From assembly GCA_034667465.1 (NCBI GenBank), contig JAXDJV010000013.1, positions 186,001 through 250,000 on the forward strand: a stretch of 64,000 nt of DNA, written 5' to 3'. Positions 8,351 through 15,282 of this stretch are shown here, piece after piece (position 1 is the stretch's first letter; the number at the start of each line of letters is the position of its first letter). Source of the DNA: JAOBAU01 sp034667465 (GTDB taxonomy: Bacteria > Acidobacteriota > Thermoanaerobaculia > Gp7-AA8). The notes beneath the pieces are model-generated. The model did no database searches. It had not been told where the DNA came from and was given only the letters and a program-made list of their open reading frames with translations. The position numbers and the translations under genes were made by a program.

Positions 8351-9951
8351 TGCGCGCTCCCTTCAAATCGCGGGAGCTCGGCACGATTGGGATCGGAGAA
8401 ATGAATGTCGACCTGTTCGTCGGCGCCGGCTTTCACTTCAATCTCTCCGCGCTTCGGAAGCCGGAACTGCGGATTCGAAAGCGTGATCTCGTACCGTCCC
8501 GGCGGAAGGTCGAGCGGCGCCGGCGTCACGAGCGGCGCTTTCAGTTCGACGGGTTCGCCCGTCTCGAGATTTTTGATGCTCGTCACTTCGCCCCACGGAT
8601 ACGCGTTGATACCGATGTGTCCCTGCGCGGCCGGCGTGACGATCGACTGGCTCGCCACCGCCGGAAGACTGGACGGATCGACATCCGACTTGTGACGCAT
8701 CCACATCGCCGCGCCGCTGGTCATCGCAACGGCAACACCCGCGGCAATGAGCCACTTCACGATCGGTCCGCGATTGACAGGAGCAGACGCCGATTCCGCC
8801 GGCGGCACTTTCACCAGCTCTCGATCGTCGACCGGCGTCCGTCCGCCGCTGAGCGTCTTCACCGTCTCCGCACCGGCCGGACCGCTCTTCGTGAACACGG
8901 TCGCAACTTCGTCCTGCGCCGGACGCGAGACGCGCGTCGGCTCGAACGTCAGCTCCGCTTCGACCGGCAGTGGGGCCGGCGCCCCCGGCGTGTCGTCGAG
9001 CGACGGCAGCAGCTCTTCGAGCGCTTTCGAAAATTCGCGCGCGGTCGCAAAACGGTTCGTGCGATCTTTCTCCAGCGCTTTGAAGATCAGCGCTTCAAGC
9101 GCCGCCGATGCGGTCGTCGTCGGATTCACATCGCGCAGCGCGCGAGGCCGTTCCGACGCGTGGAGCATCAGGTATTTGTGCGGCGTGTCGGCCTGGAACG
9201 GCGGAACGCCGGTCAGCATCTCGTAGAGAACGATGCCGAACGAATAGAGATCGGCGCGGCCGTCGATCCGCTCGTTCTCGCCGAGCATGCCGAGGTGTTC
9301 GGGCGAGCAGTACTTCCACTTGCCGACGAACATGCCGGTCTTGGTTTTGTTGTCGTCTTCGCCGTTGCCCTGCTTGGCGATGCCGAGGTCGATAATCTTG
9401 ACGCGCTCGTCGCCGTCTTCGCTGCGCGCGATCATGATGTTCTCGGGGCTGACGTCGCGATGGACGATGCCTGCGCGATGAACGGCGTCGAGTCCGAGCA
9501 GCGCCTGAATGGCGATCGTCGCCGCATAGCGCGGCGAAAGCGGACCACGCTGCGCGATCAGTTCGTGCAGGTTGATCCCTTCGATGTACTCCCACACCAT
9601 GTAGCGCGCGGTGTCGTCGAGCGTGGAGAAATCGTAGAGCGCGGCGACGTTCGGATGGCTGATGCGTGTTGCAAGTCGCGCCTCGCGGAGGAAGCGATCG
9701 TGCGCGCCCGCGTCACCTGCGATGTTCGCGCGCATCAACTTGATGACGCGGATCGAGTTCAGATGGATGTGCAGCGCCTTGTAGACCTCGCCCATGCCGC
9801 CGACGCCGAGGCGCGACAGGATCTGATACTTCCCATCGATCGGCGTCTCGAGATATTTGCGAAGAAAATCGGTGACAGCCTCGCCGCAATGGGGGCAGGC
9901 TTTATAGCGCGGATCGATTTCCGATCTGCAGTGAATGCAGAAGAAGGACAT
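8347..9951 (-). CDS. Transmembrane Ser/Thr protein kinase with N-terminal zinc ribbon and C-terminal PEGA-like domain
   Basis: 534 residues. The N-terminus is a zinc ribbon (Cys5, Cys8, Cys19, Cys22). The Hanks-type kinase domain (about 41-310) has GVGGMGEV, catalytic-site Lys71 in IRVIKL, HRDVSPEN with Asp166, and DLG at about 188. A Pro/Ala-rich linker leads to one transmembrane helix at about 390-410 (IVKWLIAAGVAVAMTSGAA). An exterior PEGA-like beta domain (about 440-525) includes LPPGRYEITLSNP. The layout suits phosphorylation inside the cell coupled to sensing outside. It heads a minus-strand operon with the repeat and beta-helix proteins. Confidence 0.9.
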   Translation of the reverse strand: MSFFCIHCRSEIDPRYKACPHCGEAVTDFLRKYLETPIDGKYQILSRLGVGGMGEVYKALHIHLNSIRVIKLMRANIAGDAGAHDRFLREARLATRISHPNVAALYDFSTLDDTARYMVWEYIEGINLHELIAQRGPLSPRYAATIAIQALLGLDAVHRAGIVHRDVSPENIMIARSEDGDERVKIIDLGIAKQGNGEDDNKTKTGMFVGKWKYCSPEHLGMLGENERIDGRADLYSFGIVLYEMLTGVPPFQADTPHKYLMLHASERPRALRDVNPTTTASAALEALIFKALEKDRTNRFATAREFSKALEELLPSLDDTPGAPAPLPVEAELTFEPTRVSRPAQDEVATVFTKSGPAGAETVKTLSGGRTPVDDRELVKVPPAESASAPVNRGPIVKWLIAAGVAVAMTSGAAMWMRHKSDVDPSSLPAVASQSIVTPAAQGHIGINAYPWGEVTSIKNLETGEPVELKAPLVTPAPLDLPPGRYEITLSNPQFRLPKRGEIEVKAGADEQVDIHFSDPNRAELPRFEGSAQ

Positions 9952-9991
9952 GGGGGCTGGACCTCGGTTTCACCGATTATAAGATGCCCGG

Positions 9992-10384
9992 GTGCGGGAA
10001 CAGACATTTACGGTGCGTACAGCGGCTCGGGAAGAAATTCGCCTCATAACCGCTGAGGTCGATAAAGCTCTCGGCGCGCTGACGCAGGACGACGGAATCT
10101 GCACGATCGTCACGCCACACACGACCTGCGCAATCTCCGTGAATGAGAACGCTGACCCGGACGTCCCGCGAGACCTGACCAAAGCGCTGCGCGCCATGAT
10201 CCCGAACGTGAAGTTCGAGCACGACGAAGGCAACTCGGACGCGCATCTGCTGTCGATGCTGATCGGTACGTCGCTGTCATGGCCCTACCGCAAAGGCAAA
10301 CTCGTGCTCGGGCAGTGGCAGGCGATTTACTTCATCGAACTCGACGGGCCGAGGGAGCGGGATGTGACGGTGTATGTGACTTAA
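9992..10384 (+). CDS. yjbQ: YjbQ/UPF0047 family protein
   Basis: A 130-residue single-domain protein with the family signatures PHTTCAISVNENAD, HDEGNSDAHLLSMLIG and LVLGQWQAIYFIELDGPR. Family members form trimers with a putative metal site made by the conserved His and Asp/Glu. The E. coli protein has weak thiamine-phosphate synthase activity, but the physiological role is unsettled. The start is GTG; the only nearby ATG is out of frame. It is divergent from the Ser/Thr kinase with 40 bases between them, so both promoters must lie in or beside that gap. Confidence 0.9.
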   Translation: MREQTFTVRTAAREEIRLITAEVDKALGALTQDDGICTIVTPHTTCAISVNENADPDVPRDLTKALRAMIPNVKFEHDEGNSDAHLLSMLIGTSLSWPYRKGKLVLGQWQAIYFIELDGPRERDVTVYVT

Positions 10385-10391
10385 CCAACCT

Positions 10392-10464
10392 GTGCTGAGT
10401 GCAGAGTGCTGAGTGCTGAGTAAAACCGGTCCCCGACTCAGCACTCTGCACTCAGCACTCTGCA
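10392..10464. repeat. Heptad hairpin element A (4+4 seven-base units)
   Basis: Left arm: TGAG-type cores at 10396, 10403 (AGAG), 10410 and 10417, spaced exactly seven bases, unit GTGCTGA or GTGCAGA. A 13-base loop-like spacer follows. The right arm has CTCA/CTCT cores at 10437, 10444, 10451 and 10458, again every seven bases. The arms are complementary apart from A/T differences. The element fills most of the 95-base gap between yjbQ and the flavoprotein gene. Confidence 0.85.
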
Positions 10465-10479
10465 CCTTCGAGGTTTGAA

Positions 10480-11910
10480 ATGCCCGAATCCTTCGACATA
10501 GTCGTCATCGGCGGCGGTACCGCCGGCCTCGTCACCGCCTCCGGCTGCGCGCGGCTTGGGCGGCGCGTGGCGATGATCGAGCGGGAAAAGCTCGGCGGCG
10601 ATTGTCTCTGGACCGGCTGCGTGCCGACGAAGGCGCTGGTCGCCACGGCGAAGCTCGCCGAGCAGATGCGTCATGCCGATCGTTACGGACTCTCGGCGCA
10701 TGCGCCGGACATCTCGCCGCGTGCGGTGATGGAATCGATGCGTGCGCAGCGGCGCGCCATCGAGCATCACGACGACCCGGAGAAGTTTCGCAGGCTCGGC
10801 ATCGACGTCATTGAAGGCGATGCGAAGCTCGTCGCTAGCAGCGAAGTGGAAGCCGGCGGACGGCGGCTGATCGCAAAAGACATCGTGCTCGCCACCGGCG
10901 CGCGAACGAACGTGCCGCCGATCGACGGATTGAAAGAAAGCGGCTTCCTCGATCACGTCTCCTTCCTCGCGCAGGATTCGTTTCCGGCCTCGCTCGTGAT
11001 CCTCGGCGGCGGCTACATCGGCATCGAGTTCGCGCAAATCTTTCGCCGCTTCGGCTCGCGCGTCGTCGTCGTCGAAATGCTCGACGAGATCATCAACAAG
11101 GAAGATCACGATGTCATCGCGCGCGTTCGTCAGCTGCTCGTCGACGAAGGGATCGAGCTCCGCACCGGCTGGGCGGCGAAGTCGGTTCGCGTCGAAGGCG
11201 GAAAGAAAATCGTCCGGATCGAAAACAGGATCGGCGAATCGCAGGAGGTCGCGGTCGATGAAGTCTTCGTCGCTTCCGGCCGCCGCGGTAACAGCGAAAA
11301 CCTCGGGCTCGAAGCGATCGGCGTGAACGTCGAGAAGACATTCGTCACGGTCGACAAATACCTTTCGACGAGCGTCCCGCGCATCTGGGCGTGCGGCGAC
11401 ATTCACGGCGGTCTGCAATTCACGCATGTCGCCGCGTACGAAGCGGTGAAGCTCGTGCGCAACATGCTCTTCCCCGGCCGCTCGGCGGTCAGCTACAGCG
11501 ACATTCCGTGGGCGCTCTATACCGATCCCGAAGTCGGCCACATCGGCATGACCGAATCGGAAGCGAAAGCGGCGCACGGCGACGACGCGGTGAAGACGTA
11601 CACCGTCGAAATGGCGGAAGTCGATCGCGCCGTCGTCGATCGCACGCCGGCCGGTTTCATCAAGTTCGTCTGCGACACGAAGGGTCGCATCCTCGGCGCG
11701 CACGCGCTCTGCGCAAACGCATCGACGGTCATCGCCGAAGTCGTCCTCGCACGAAAGAAAGGGATGAAGATCGGCGACCTCGCACAACGAATCTCGCCCT
11801 ATCCGTCGCTCGCCGACGCCACGCAAAAAGCGGCGTCGCTCTATTACCAGGACCTCGGCAGCTCATGGCTCGGCGCGATCGGCAAACGGATCGCGGCATG
11901 GAGCCAGTAG
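10480..11910 (+). CDS. MerA/lipoamide-dehydrogenase-like FAD disulfide oxidoreductase
   Basis: 476 residues of the class I pyridine nucleotide-disulfide oxidoreductase fold. An N-terminal FAD motif (VVIGGGTAGLVTA) is followed by the redox pair Cys42-Cys47 in GGDCLWTGCVPTKAL. The NAD(P)-binding motif VILGGGYIGIEFAQ is at about 170, with a second FAD motif RIWACGDI and a C-terminal dimerisation domain. The His-Pro motif of lipoamide dehydrogenase (HPTxSE) reads YPSLAD here; Tyr at that place recalls mercuric reductase, but MerA's C-terminal vicinal cysteines are absent. Substrate is therefore unknown, and a general thiol or quinone reductase is possible. A heptad hairpin element lies immediately upstream. 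Confidence 0.85.
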   Translation: MPESFDIVVIGGGTAGLVTASGCARLGRRVAMIEREKLGGDCLWTGCVPTKALVATAKLAEQMRHADRYGLSAHAPDISPRAVMESMRAQRRAIEHHDDPEKFRRLGIDVIEGDAKLVASSEVEAGGRRLIAKDIVLATGARTNVPPIDGLKESGFLDHVSFLAQDSFPASLVILGGGYIGIEFAQIFRRFGSRVVVVEMLDEIINKEDHDVIARVRQLLVDEGIELRTGWAAKSVRVEGGKKIVRIENRIGESQEVAVDEVFVASGRRGNSENLGLEAIGVNVEKTFVTVDKYLSTSVPRIWACGDIHGGLQFTHVAAYEAVKLVRNMLFPGRSAVSYSDIPWALYTDPEVGHIGMTESEAKAAHGDDAVKTYTVEMAEVDRAVVDRTPAGFIKFVCDTKGRILGAHALCANASTVIAEVVLARKKGMKIGDLAQRISPYPSLADATQKAASLYYQDLGSSWLGAIGKRIAAWSQ

Positions 11911-11921
11911 AATCCGCGACG

Positions 11922-12536
11922 ATGCTCGTGCCGTTGTTGCTCGCCGCCACGCTGATCGTCGATCGCACGCACGGCGAAGTTCGCATCTCAGCCATCGTTC
12001 AGCCTGAAGCGATGTCGCGTCCGTTCGGCGTCGAAGGACATCACGCCGTGGTCTGGAGCGGCGGACGCGCGCGGCACTGGGCGCTGTTCGTCGCCGACGC
12101 CAGCGATCACGACGTTCGCGTCGCACTCGATTCGCTCGGCGCAACGCGCGGCGAGAACCTGACGCCGAAATCGTGGAACGATCGCGACGACGCGAAGAGC
12201 AAAGAGCCGGACAAGCGCGTCGAAGGAACGCCGATCGACGTCTTCGTCGAGTTCGGAAATCGACGCTATCCGCTTGCCGAGCTCATCACTGAAAAGAATC
12301 GCAGTGCGCCGGCGCTCGACTTTCGCTACGGCGGTAACGAGCGATTTCAGAAGGACTTCCGATCCGGGTGCATCATTTGCCTGTACTCCTGTCCCGGAGG
12401 CGCCGTCGGGAACCACGCGCACCCGATCCGCGACTACGTTCGCGACGGCGTCGTCTACTCATCCATCGCAAAACGACTTCCCCCGAAAGGGACCAAAGTC
12501 ACGATCGTTCTCAAACCACGACTGGAGAAAAAATGA
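11922..12536 (+). CDS. Exported YdjY-like protein
   Basis: A 204-residue product from ATG 11922, which gives a signal-like start MLVPLLLAATLIVDRTHG; an in-frame ATG at 11898 overlapping the upstream stop is the alternative. The body (HHAVVWSGGRARHWALFVADASDHDVRVALDSLGA, broken here into HHAVVWSGGR and VRVALDSLGA) resembles the YdjY domain found in exported proteins beside redox or metal genes. A later SGCIICLYSCPGG segment has three cysteines and could hold a metal or cluster. It starts 12 bases after the flavoprotein gene and its stop overlaps the superoxide dismutase start (ATGA), so the three form one unit. Confidence 0.65.
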   Translation: MLVPLLLAATLIVDRTHGEVRISAIVQPEAMSRPFGVEGHHAVVWSGGRARHWALFVADASDHDVRVALDSLGATRGENLTPKSWNDRDDAKSKEPDKRVEGTPIDVFVEFGNRRYPLAELITEKNRSAPALDFRYGGNERFQKDFRSGCIICLYSCPGGAVGNHAHPIRDYVRDGVVYSSIAKRLPPKGTKVTIVLKPRLEKK

Positions 12537-13072
12537 AGAAACTGCTGATCACACTCGTCGCAATGCTGCCGCTCGCCGCCTGCTCTTCGTCCAAGCCGAT
12601 GCCGATGGCAATGGCGATGCTCGTTCCCACCGCCAATCAGACCGCCAAAGGAATGATTCACTTCATGGAGAACCGCGACGGCAGCGTCGAGGTGCAGGTC
12701 GACCTCACCGGCGTTCCGGCCGGTGTGCACGGTTTTCACGCGCATGACAAAGGCGACTGCAGCGACAACGGCATGGCGTCCGGCGGACATTACAACCCGC
12801 TCAGCGCACCGCACGCCGGACCGGACGCCGCATCGAAACATGCCGGCGACTTCGGCAACGTGACCGCGAATGAAAATGGCGTCGTGAACACGACGTTCAC
12901 CACGCGCTCGATCACGGTCAGCCCCGGCCCGACGTCGGTCGCCGGTCACGCCATCATCCTGCACGCGAACGCCGACGATCTCACCACGCAGCCGAGCGGC
13001 AACGCCGGCGCGCGCATCGCCTGCGGCATCGTGCAGTCGATGGAAGGCGGCATGGAGCACATGAGCCACTGA
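12533..13072 (+). CDS. sodC: Cu/Zn superoxide dismutase lipoprotein
   Basis: 179 residues. A lipoprotein signal peptide ends in LAAC with Cys17 as the lipidated residue, so the enzyme should be membrane-anchored in the periplasm or on the cell surface. Ligands are in order: HGFHAH (His69, His71), bridging His86 in GGHYNP, His94, His103 and Asp106 in KHAGDFGN, and His139 in AGHAIILH. Cys76 and Cys164 can form the conserved disulfide, and Arg161 is the active-site arginine. It converts superoxide to hydrogen peroxide and oxygen. Preceded by GGAG and translationally coupled to the YdjY-like gene. A 13-base perfect hairpin lies downstream. Confidence 0.95.
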   Translation: MKKLLITLVAMLPLAACSSSKPMPMAMAMLVPTANQTAKGMIHFMENRDGSVEVQVDLTGVPAGVHGFHAHDKGDCSDNGMASGGHYNPLSAPHAGPDAASKHAGDFGNVTANENGVVNTTFTTRSITVSPGPTSVAGHAIILHANADDLTTQPSGNAGARIACGIVQSMEGGMEHMSH

Positions 13073-13090
13073 TGGCAGGCGTGGTGCACC

Positions 13091-13122
13091 TCTGCGGCTC
13101 CGAGTCACATCGGAGCCGCAGA
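13091..13122. terminator. 13-base perfect inverted repeat between sodC and the next start codon
   Basis: Arms 13091-13103 and 13110-13122 are perfectly complementary with loop GTCACA. It begins 18 bases past the sodC stop and ends on the base before the ATG of the next gene. No T run follows. It could terminate or stabilise the sodC message, and it would bury the ribosome-binding region of the downstream lipoprotein gene. Confidence 0.6.
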
Positions 13123-13593
13123 ATGAAACGACTGAGCATCGCCCTCGTGCTGCTTCTCGCCGCCTGCGCGTCGTCATCGACGACGCGGTCCGGCCCGTTC
13201 GTCGCGCCAGGTCACGGCGTAATCACGATCGAGATCGTCCCCAATCCGATCGTCGCCACGAAGATCAGCGACGACACGTACGAGTTCCCGTTCGAAGTCG
13301 TGGTGCGCGAAAGCGGCGGACACACCGTGAATGTAAATCGCGTCACGGCCGACGTCACCGCGCTCGGCGCGCTTCACGTCGCGAACGAGTCATACAACGC
13401 CGCGCACATCACGGCACTCGGCTACCCGACGAGCATCCCCGCGAACGGAACGCTGCGCTACCGATTCAATCCTCGCCGCGACGTGCCGGACGATCGTCTG
13501 TTCGGGAGTGTCGCCGCGGAAATCACGGTCGACGCGACCGATGACACTGGACAGCCGGTGACGGCGAGGACGACCGTTACGGTTCGTCGGTAG
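13123..13593 (+). CDS. Small lipoprotein of unknown function
   Basis: 156 residues from ATG 13123, chosen because it gives MKRLSIALVLLLAACASS, a textbook lipoprotein signal with lipobox LAAC. The mature part is predicted all-beta (ITIEIVPNPIVATKISDDTY, then VVVRESGGHTVNVNRVTADV and a final VTVRR strand), like an Ig or transthyretin-type fold. I recognise no named family. The ribosome-binding region falls inside a perfect hairpin. Its last 17 bases overlap the 3' end of the convergent hepT gene. Confidence 0.7.
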   Translation: MKRLSIALVLLLAACASSSTTRSGPFVAPGHGVITIEIVPNPIVATKISDDTYEFPFEVVVRESGGHTVNVNRVTADVTALGALHVANESYNAAHITALGYPTSIPANGTLRYRFNPRRDVPDDRLFGSVAAEITVDATDDTGQPVTARTTVTVRR

Positions 13594-13936
13594 GAAGCGG
13601 CGGCAGCATTGCGGTCACCGCTTCGATCAGCGGCGGTACGCTGCCGCTGATGATTTGCCAAACCACCGCGTCGTCAACGCGCTCGTACTCGTGCGCGAGA
13701 AGATTGCGCAGCCCGACGATCTGACGCCACGCGATTTCCGGATGCGCAGCGCGGAACGGCTCACTAACGCGACGAGCGGCCTCACCAACAAGGCCGAGAA
13801 CCCGCTCCAGCGCGCGCCGTCGCACCGGGTCGTTTGTGTAGTCCGCCGCGGACATGCCTTCACTGATCATGGAAAGCTCGATCGCGAACTTTCTGAGATC
13901 CCAAAGATTCGCGGCATCGCGTTCGTCAGGCTGCAT
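13577..13936 (-). CDS. hepT: HepT-like ribonuclease toxin
   Basis: A 119-residue helical HEPN-domain protein with the catalytic Rx4HxY motif intact: Arg77, His82 and Tyr84 in RNLLAHEY. HepT toxins cleave RNA and are silenced when the partner MntA AMPylates the Tyr of this motif. Start ATG has GAGGAGGA upstream. It overlaps the end of mntA by 11 bases, the usual antitoxin-first order. The C-terminal codons overlap the convergent lipoprotein gene. Confidence 0.92.
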   Translation of the reverse strand: MQPDERDAANLWDLRKFAIELSMISEGMSAADYTNDPVRRRALERVLGLVGEAARRVSEPFRAAHPEIAWRQIVGLRNLLAHEYERVDDAVVWQIISGSVPPLIEAVTAMLPPLPTDEP

Positions 13937-14234
13937 AGACGATCCTCCTCGTCCGCATGATGCTGTGCCGGCGAAACGGATTCGTCACGAGATCACGTTC
14001 GACGAGATCCACTTCACGCCCGAAGAACGATTCCAGTTCGTCTTTCATGTCGAGGTAATCCGAAAAACTCCACGGCGCGTCGTCCTCGAACTTCACGAGG
14101 ACATCCACATCACTATCCTCGCGAAAATCGCCGTTCACCACCGAGCCGAACAGCGACAGCTCGATGATCCTCCACTTCTTCGCGAACTCCGCGAGACGTT
14201 CCGTGGGGACTTCGATCGCGAACTCGGAAGGCAT
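13926..14234 (-). CDS. mntA: MntA-like minimal nucleotidyltransferase antitoxin
   Basis: 102 residues with the minimal nucleotidyltransferase signature GSx10DxD exactly spaced (Gly30-Ser31, Asp42, Asp44), plus a later acidic VDLVERD that supplies the third carboxylate. In the HepT/MntA (type VII) system it transfers AMP from ATP to the toxin's Tyr and neutralises it. It is the first gene of the pair and is divergent from the deoxyhypusine-synthase-like gene across a 35-base gap, so the promoter must sit there. Confidence 0.92.
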   Translation of the reverse strand: MPSEFAIEVPTERLAEFAKKWRIIELSLFGSVVNGDFREDSDVDVLVKFEDDAPWSFSDYLDMKDELESFFGREVDLVERDLVTNPFRRHSIMRTRRIVYAA

Positions 14235-14269
14235 CGCGCAATAGTGTATCGGGTATCATTCGCGCCGCC

Positions 14270-15244
14270 ATGCCGGGACCGATTACAGAGTTCATCCAGC
14301 ACCACTATCGCCACTTCAACGCGGCCGCTTTGCGCGCCGCGGCCGACGACTACATCAAACACCTCAACGCCGGGAACAGGATGCTCGTCACGCTTGCCGG
14401 CGCAATGTCGACCGCGGAGCTCGGAATCTCGCTCGCCGAAATGATCCGGCAGGACAAAGTGCACGCCATCAGCTGCACCGGCGCGAACCTCGAGGAAGAC
14501 ATCTTCAACCTCGTCGCGCACGACCATTACGAGCGCGTGCCGAACTATCGCTATCTCTCCGCCGCCGACGAGAAGAAACTTCTCGATCGCCACATGAACC
14601 GCGTCACCGACACCTGCATCCCGGAAGGTGAAGCGATGCGCCGCATCGAATCGGCCGTGCTGAAGCACTGGGTCGACAAGGACAGGCAGGGCAAGCGACT
14701 CTTCCCGCACGAGTTCATGTTCGAGATTCTGCGCGACGGCTCGATCGCCGAGTTCTATCAGATCGATCCGAAGGATTCGTGGATGGTCGCCGCGGCCGAG
14801 AAGAACCTGCCGATGTTCGTTCCCGGCTGGGAAGACTCGACGCTCGGCAACATGTACTCCGGCCACTGCATCTCGGGCGACGTGAAGAACGTTCACACCG
14901 TTCGCACCGGCATCGAGTACATGATCGAGCTCGCCGAGTACTACACGAAAACGACCGAGTCGCAGTCGATCGGTTTCTTCCAGATCGGCGGCGGCATCGC
15001 CGGCGATTTCCCGATCTGCGTCGTGCCGATGCTCCATCAGGATCTGCAGCGCACGAACGTTCCGCTGTGGGGCTACTTCTGCCAGATCAGCGATTCGACG
15101 ACGAGCTACGGCTCGTATTCGGGCGCGGTGCCGAACGAGAAAATCACGTGGGGCAAACTCGGCGTCGACACGCCGAGCCACGTGATCGAGTCGGACGCGG
15201 CAATCGTCGCGCCGCTGATCTTCGCCTACGTCCTCGGACTCTAA
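14270..15244 (+). CDS. Deoxyhypusine synthase family protein (probable bacterial homospermidine synthase type)
   Basis: 324 residues matching the deoxyhypusine synthase fold: an NAD-binding region with TLAGAMSTAELG, ISCTGANLEEDIFN, the PGWEDSTLGN segment, FQIGGGIAGDFPI, and the ITWGKLG motif, whose Lys (about 296) corresponds to the enzyme-imine lysine of human deoxyhypusine synthase. Bacteria lack the eIF5A substrate. Characterised bacterial homologues instead move the aminobutyl group of spermidine onto a polyamine to make homospermidine, so polyamine metabolism is the likely role. The gene stands alone, and its TAA is part of a 20-base-arm palindrome shared with the convergent gene. Confidence 0.9.
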   Translation: MPGPITEFIQHHYRHFNAAALRAAADDYIKHLNAGNRMLVTLAGAMSTAELGISLAEMIRQDKVHAISCTGANLEEDIFNLVAHDHYERVPNYRYLSAADEKKLLDRHMNRVTDTCIPEGEAMRRIESAVLKHWVDKDRQGKRLFPHEFMFEILRDGSIAEFYQIDPKDSWMVAAAEKNLPMFVPGWEDSTLGNMYSGHCISGDVKNVHTVRTGIEYMIELAEYYTKTTESQSIGFFQIGGGIAGDFPICVVPMLHQDLQRTNVPLWGYFCQISDSTTSYGSYSGAVPNEKITWGKLGVDTPSHVIESDAAIVAPLIFAYVLGL

Positions 15245-15282
15245 AGTCAACTTCGGGGGTCTGACCCCCGAAATTGACTTTA
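15242..15282. terminator. Bidirectional palindrome carrying both convergent stop codons
   Basis: Twenty-base arms (15242-15261 and 15263-15282) around a single T, with one mismatch. The left end is the TAA of the deoxyhypusine-synthase-like gene and the right end is the TAA of the convergent VWFA gene. A core of GGGGG/CCCCC is flanked by A/T-rich ends that give a T-rich tail in both directions, as expected of a two-way terminator. Confidence 0.8.
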
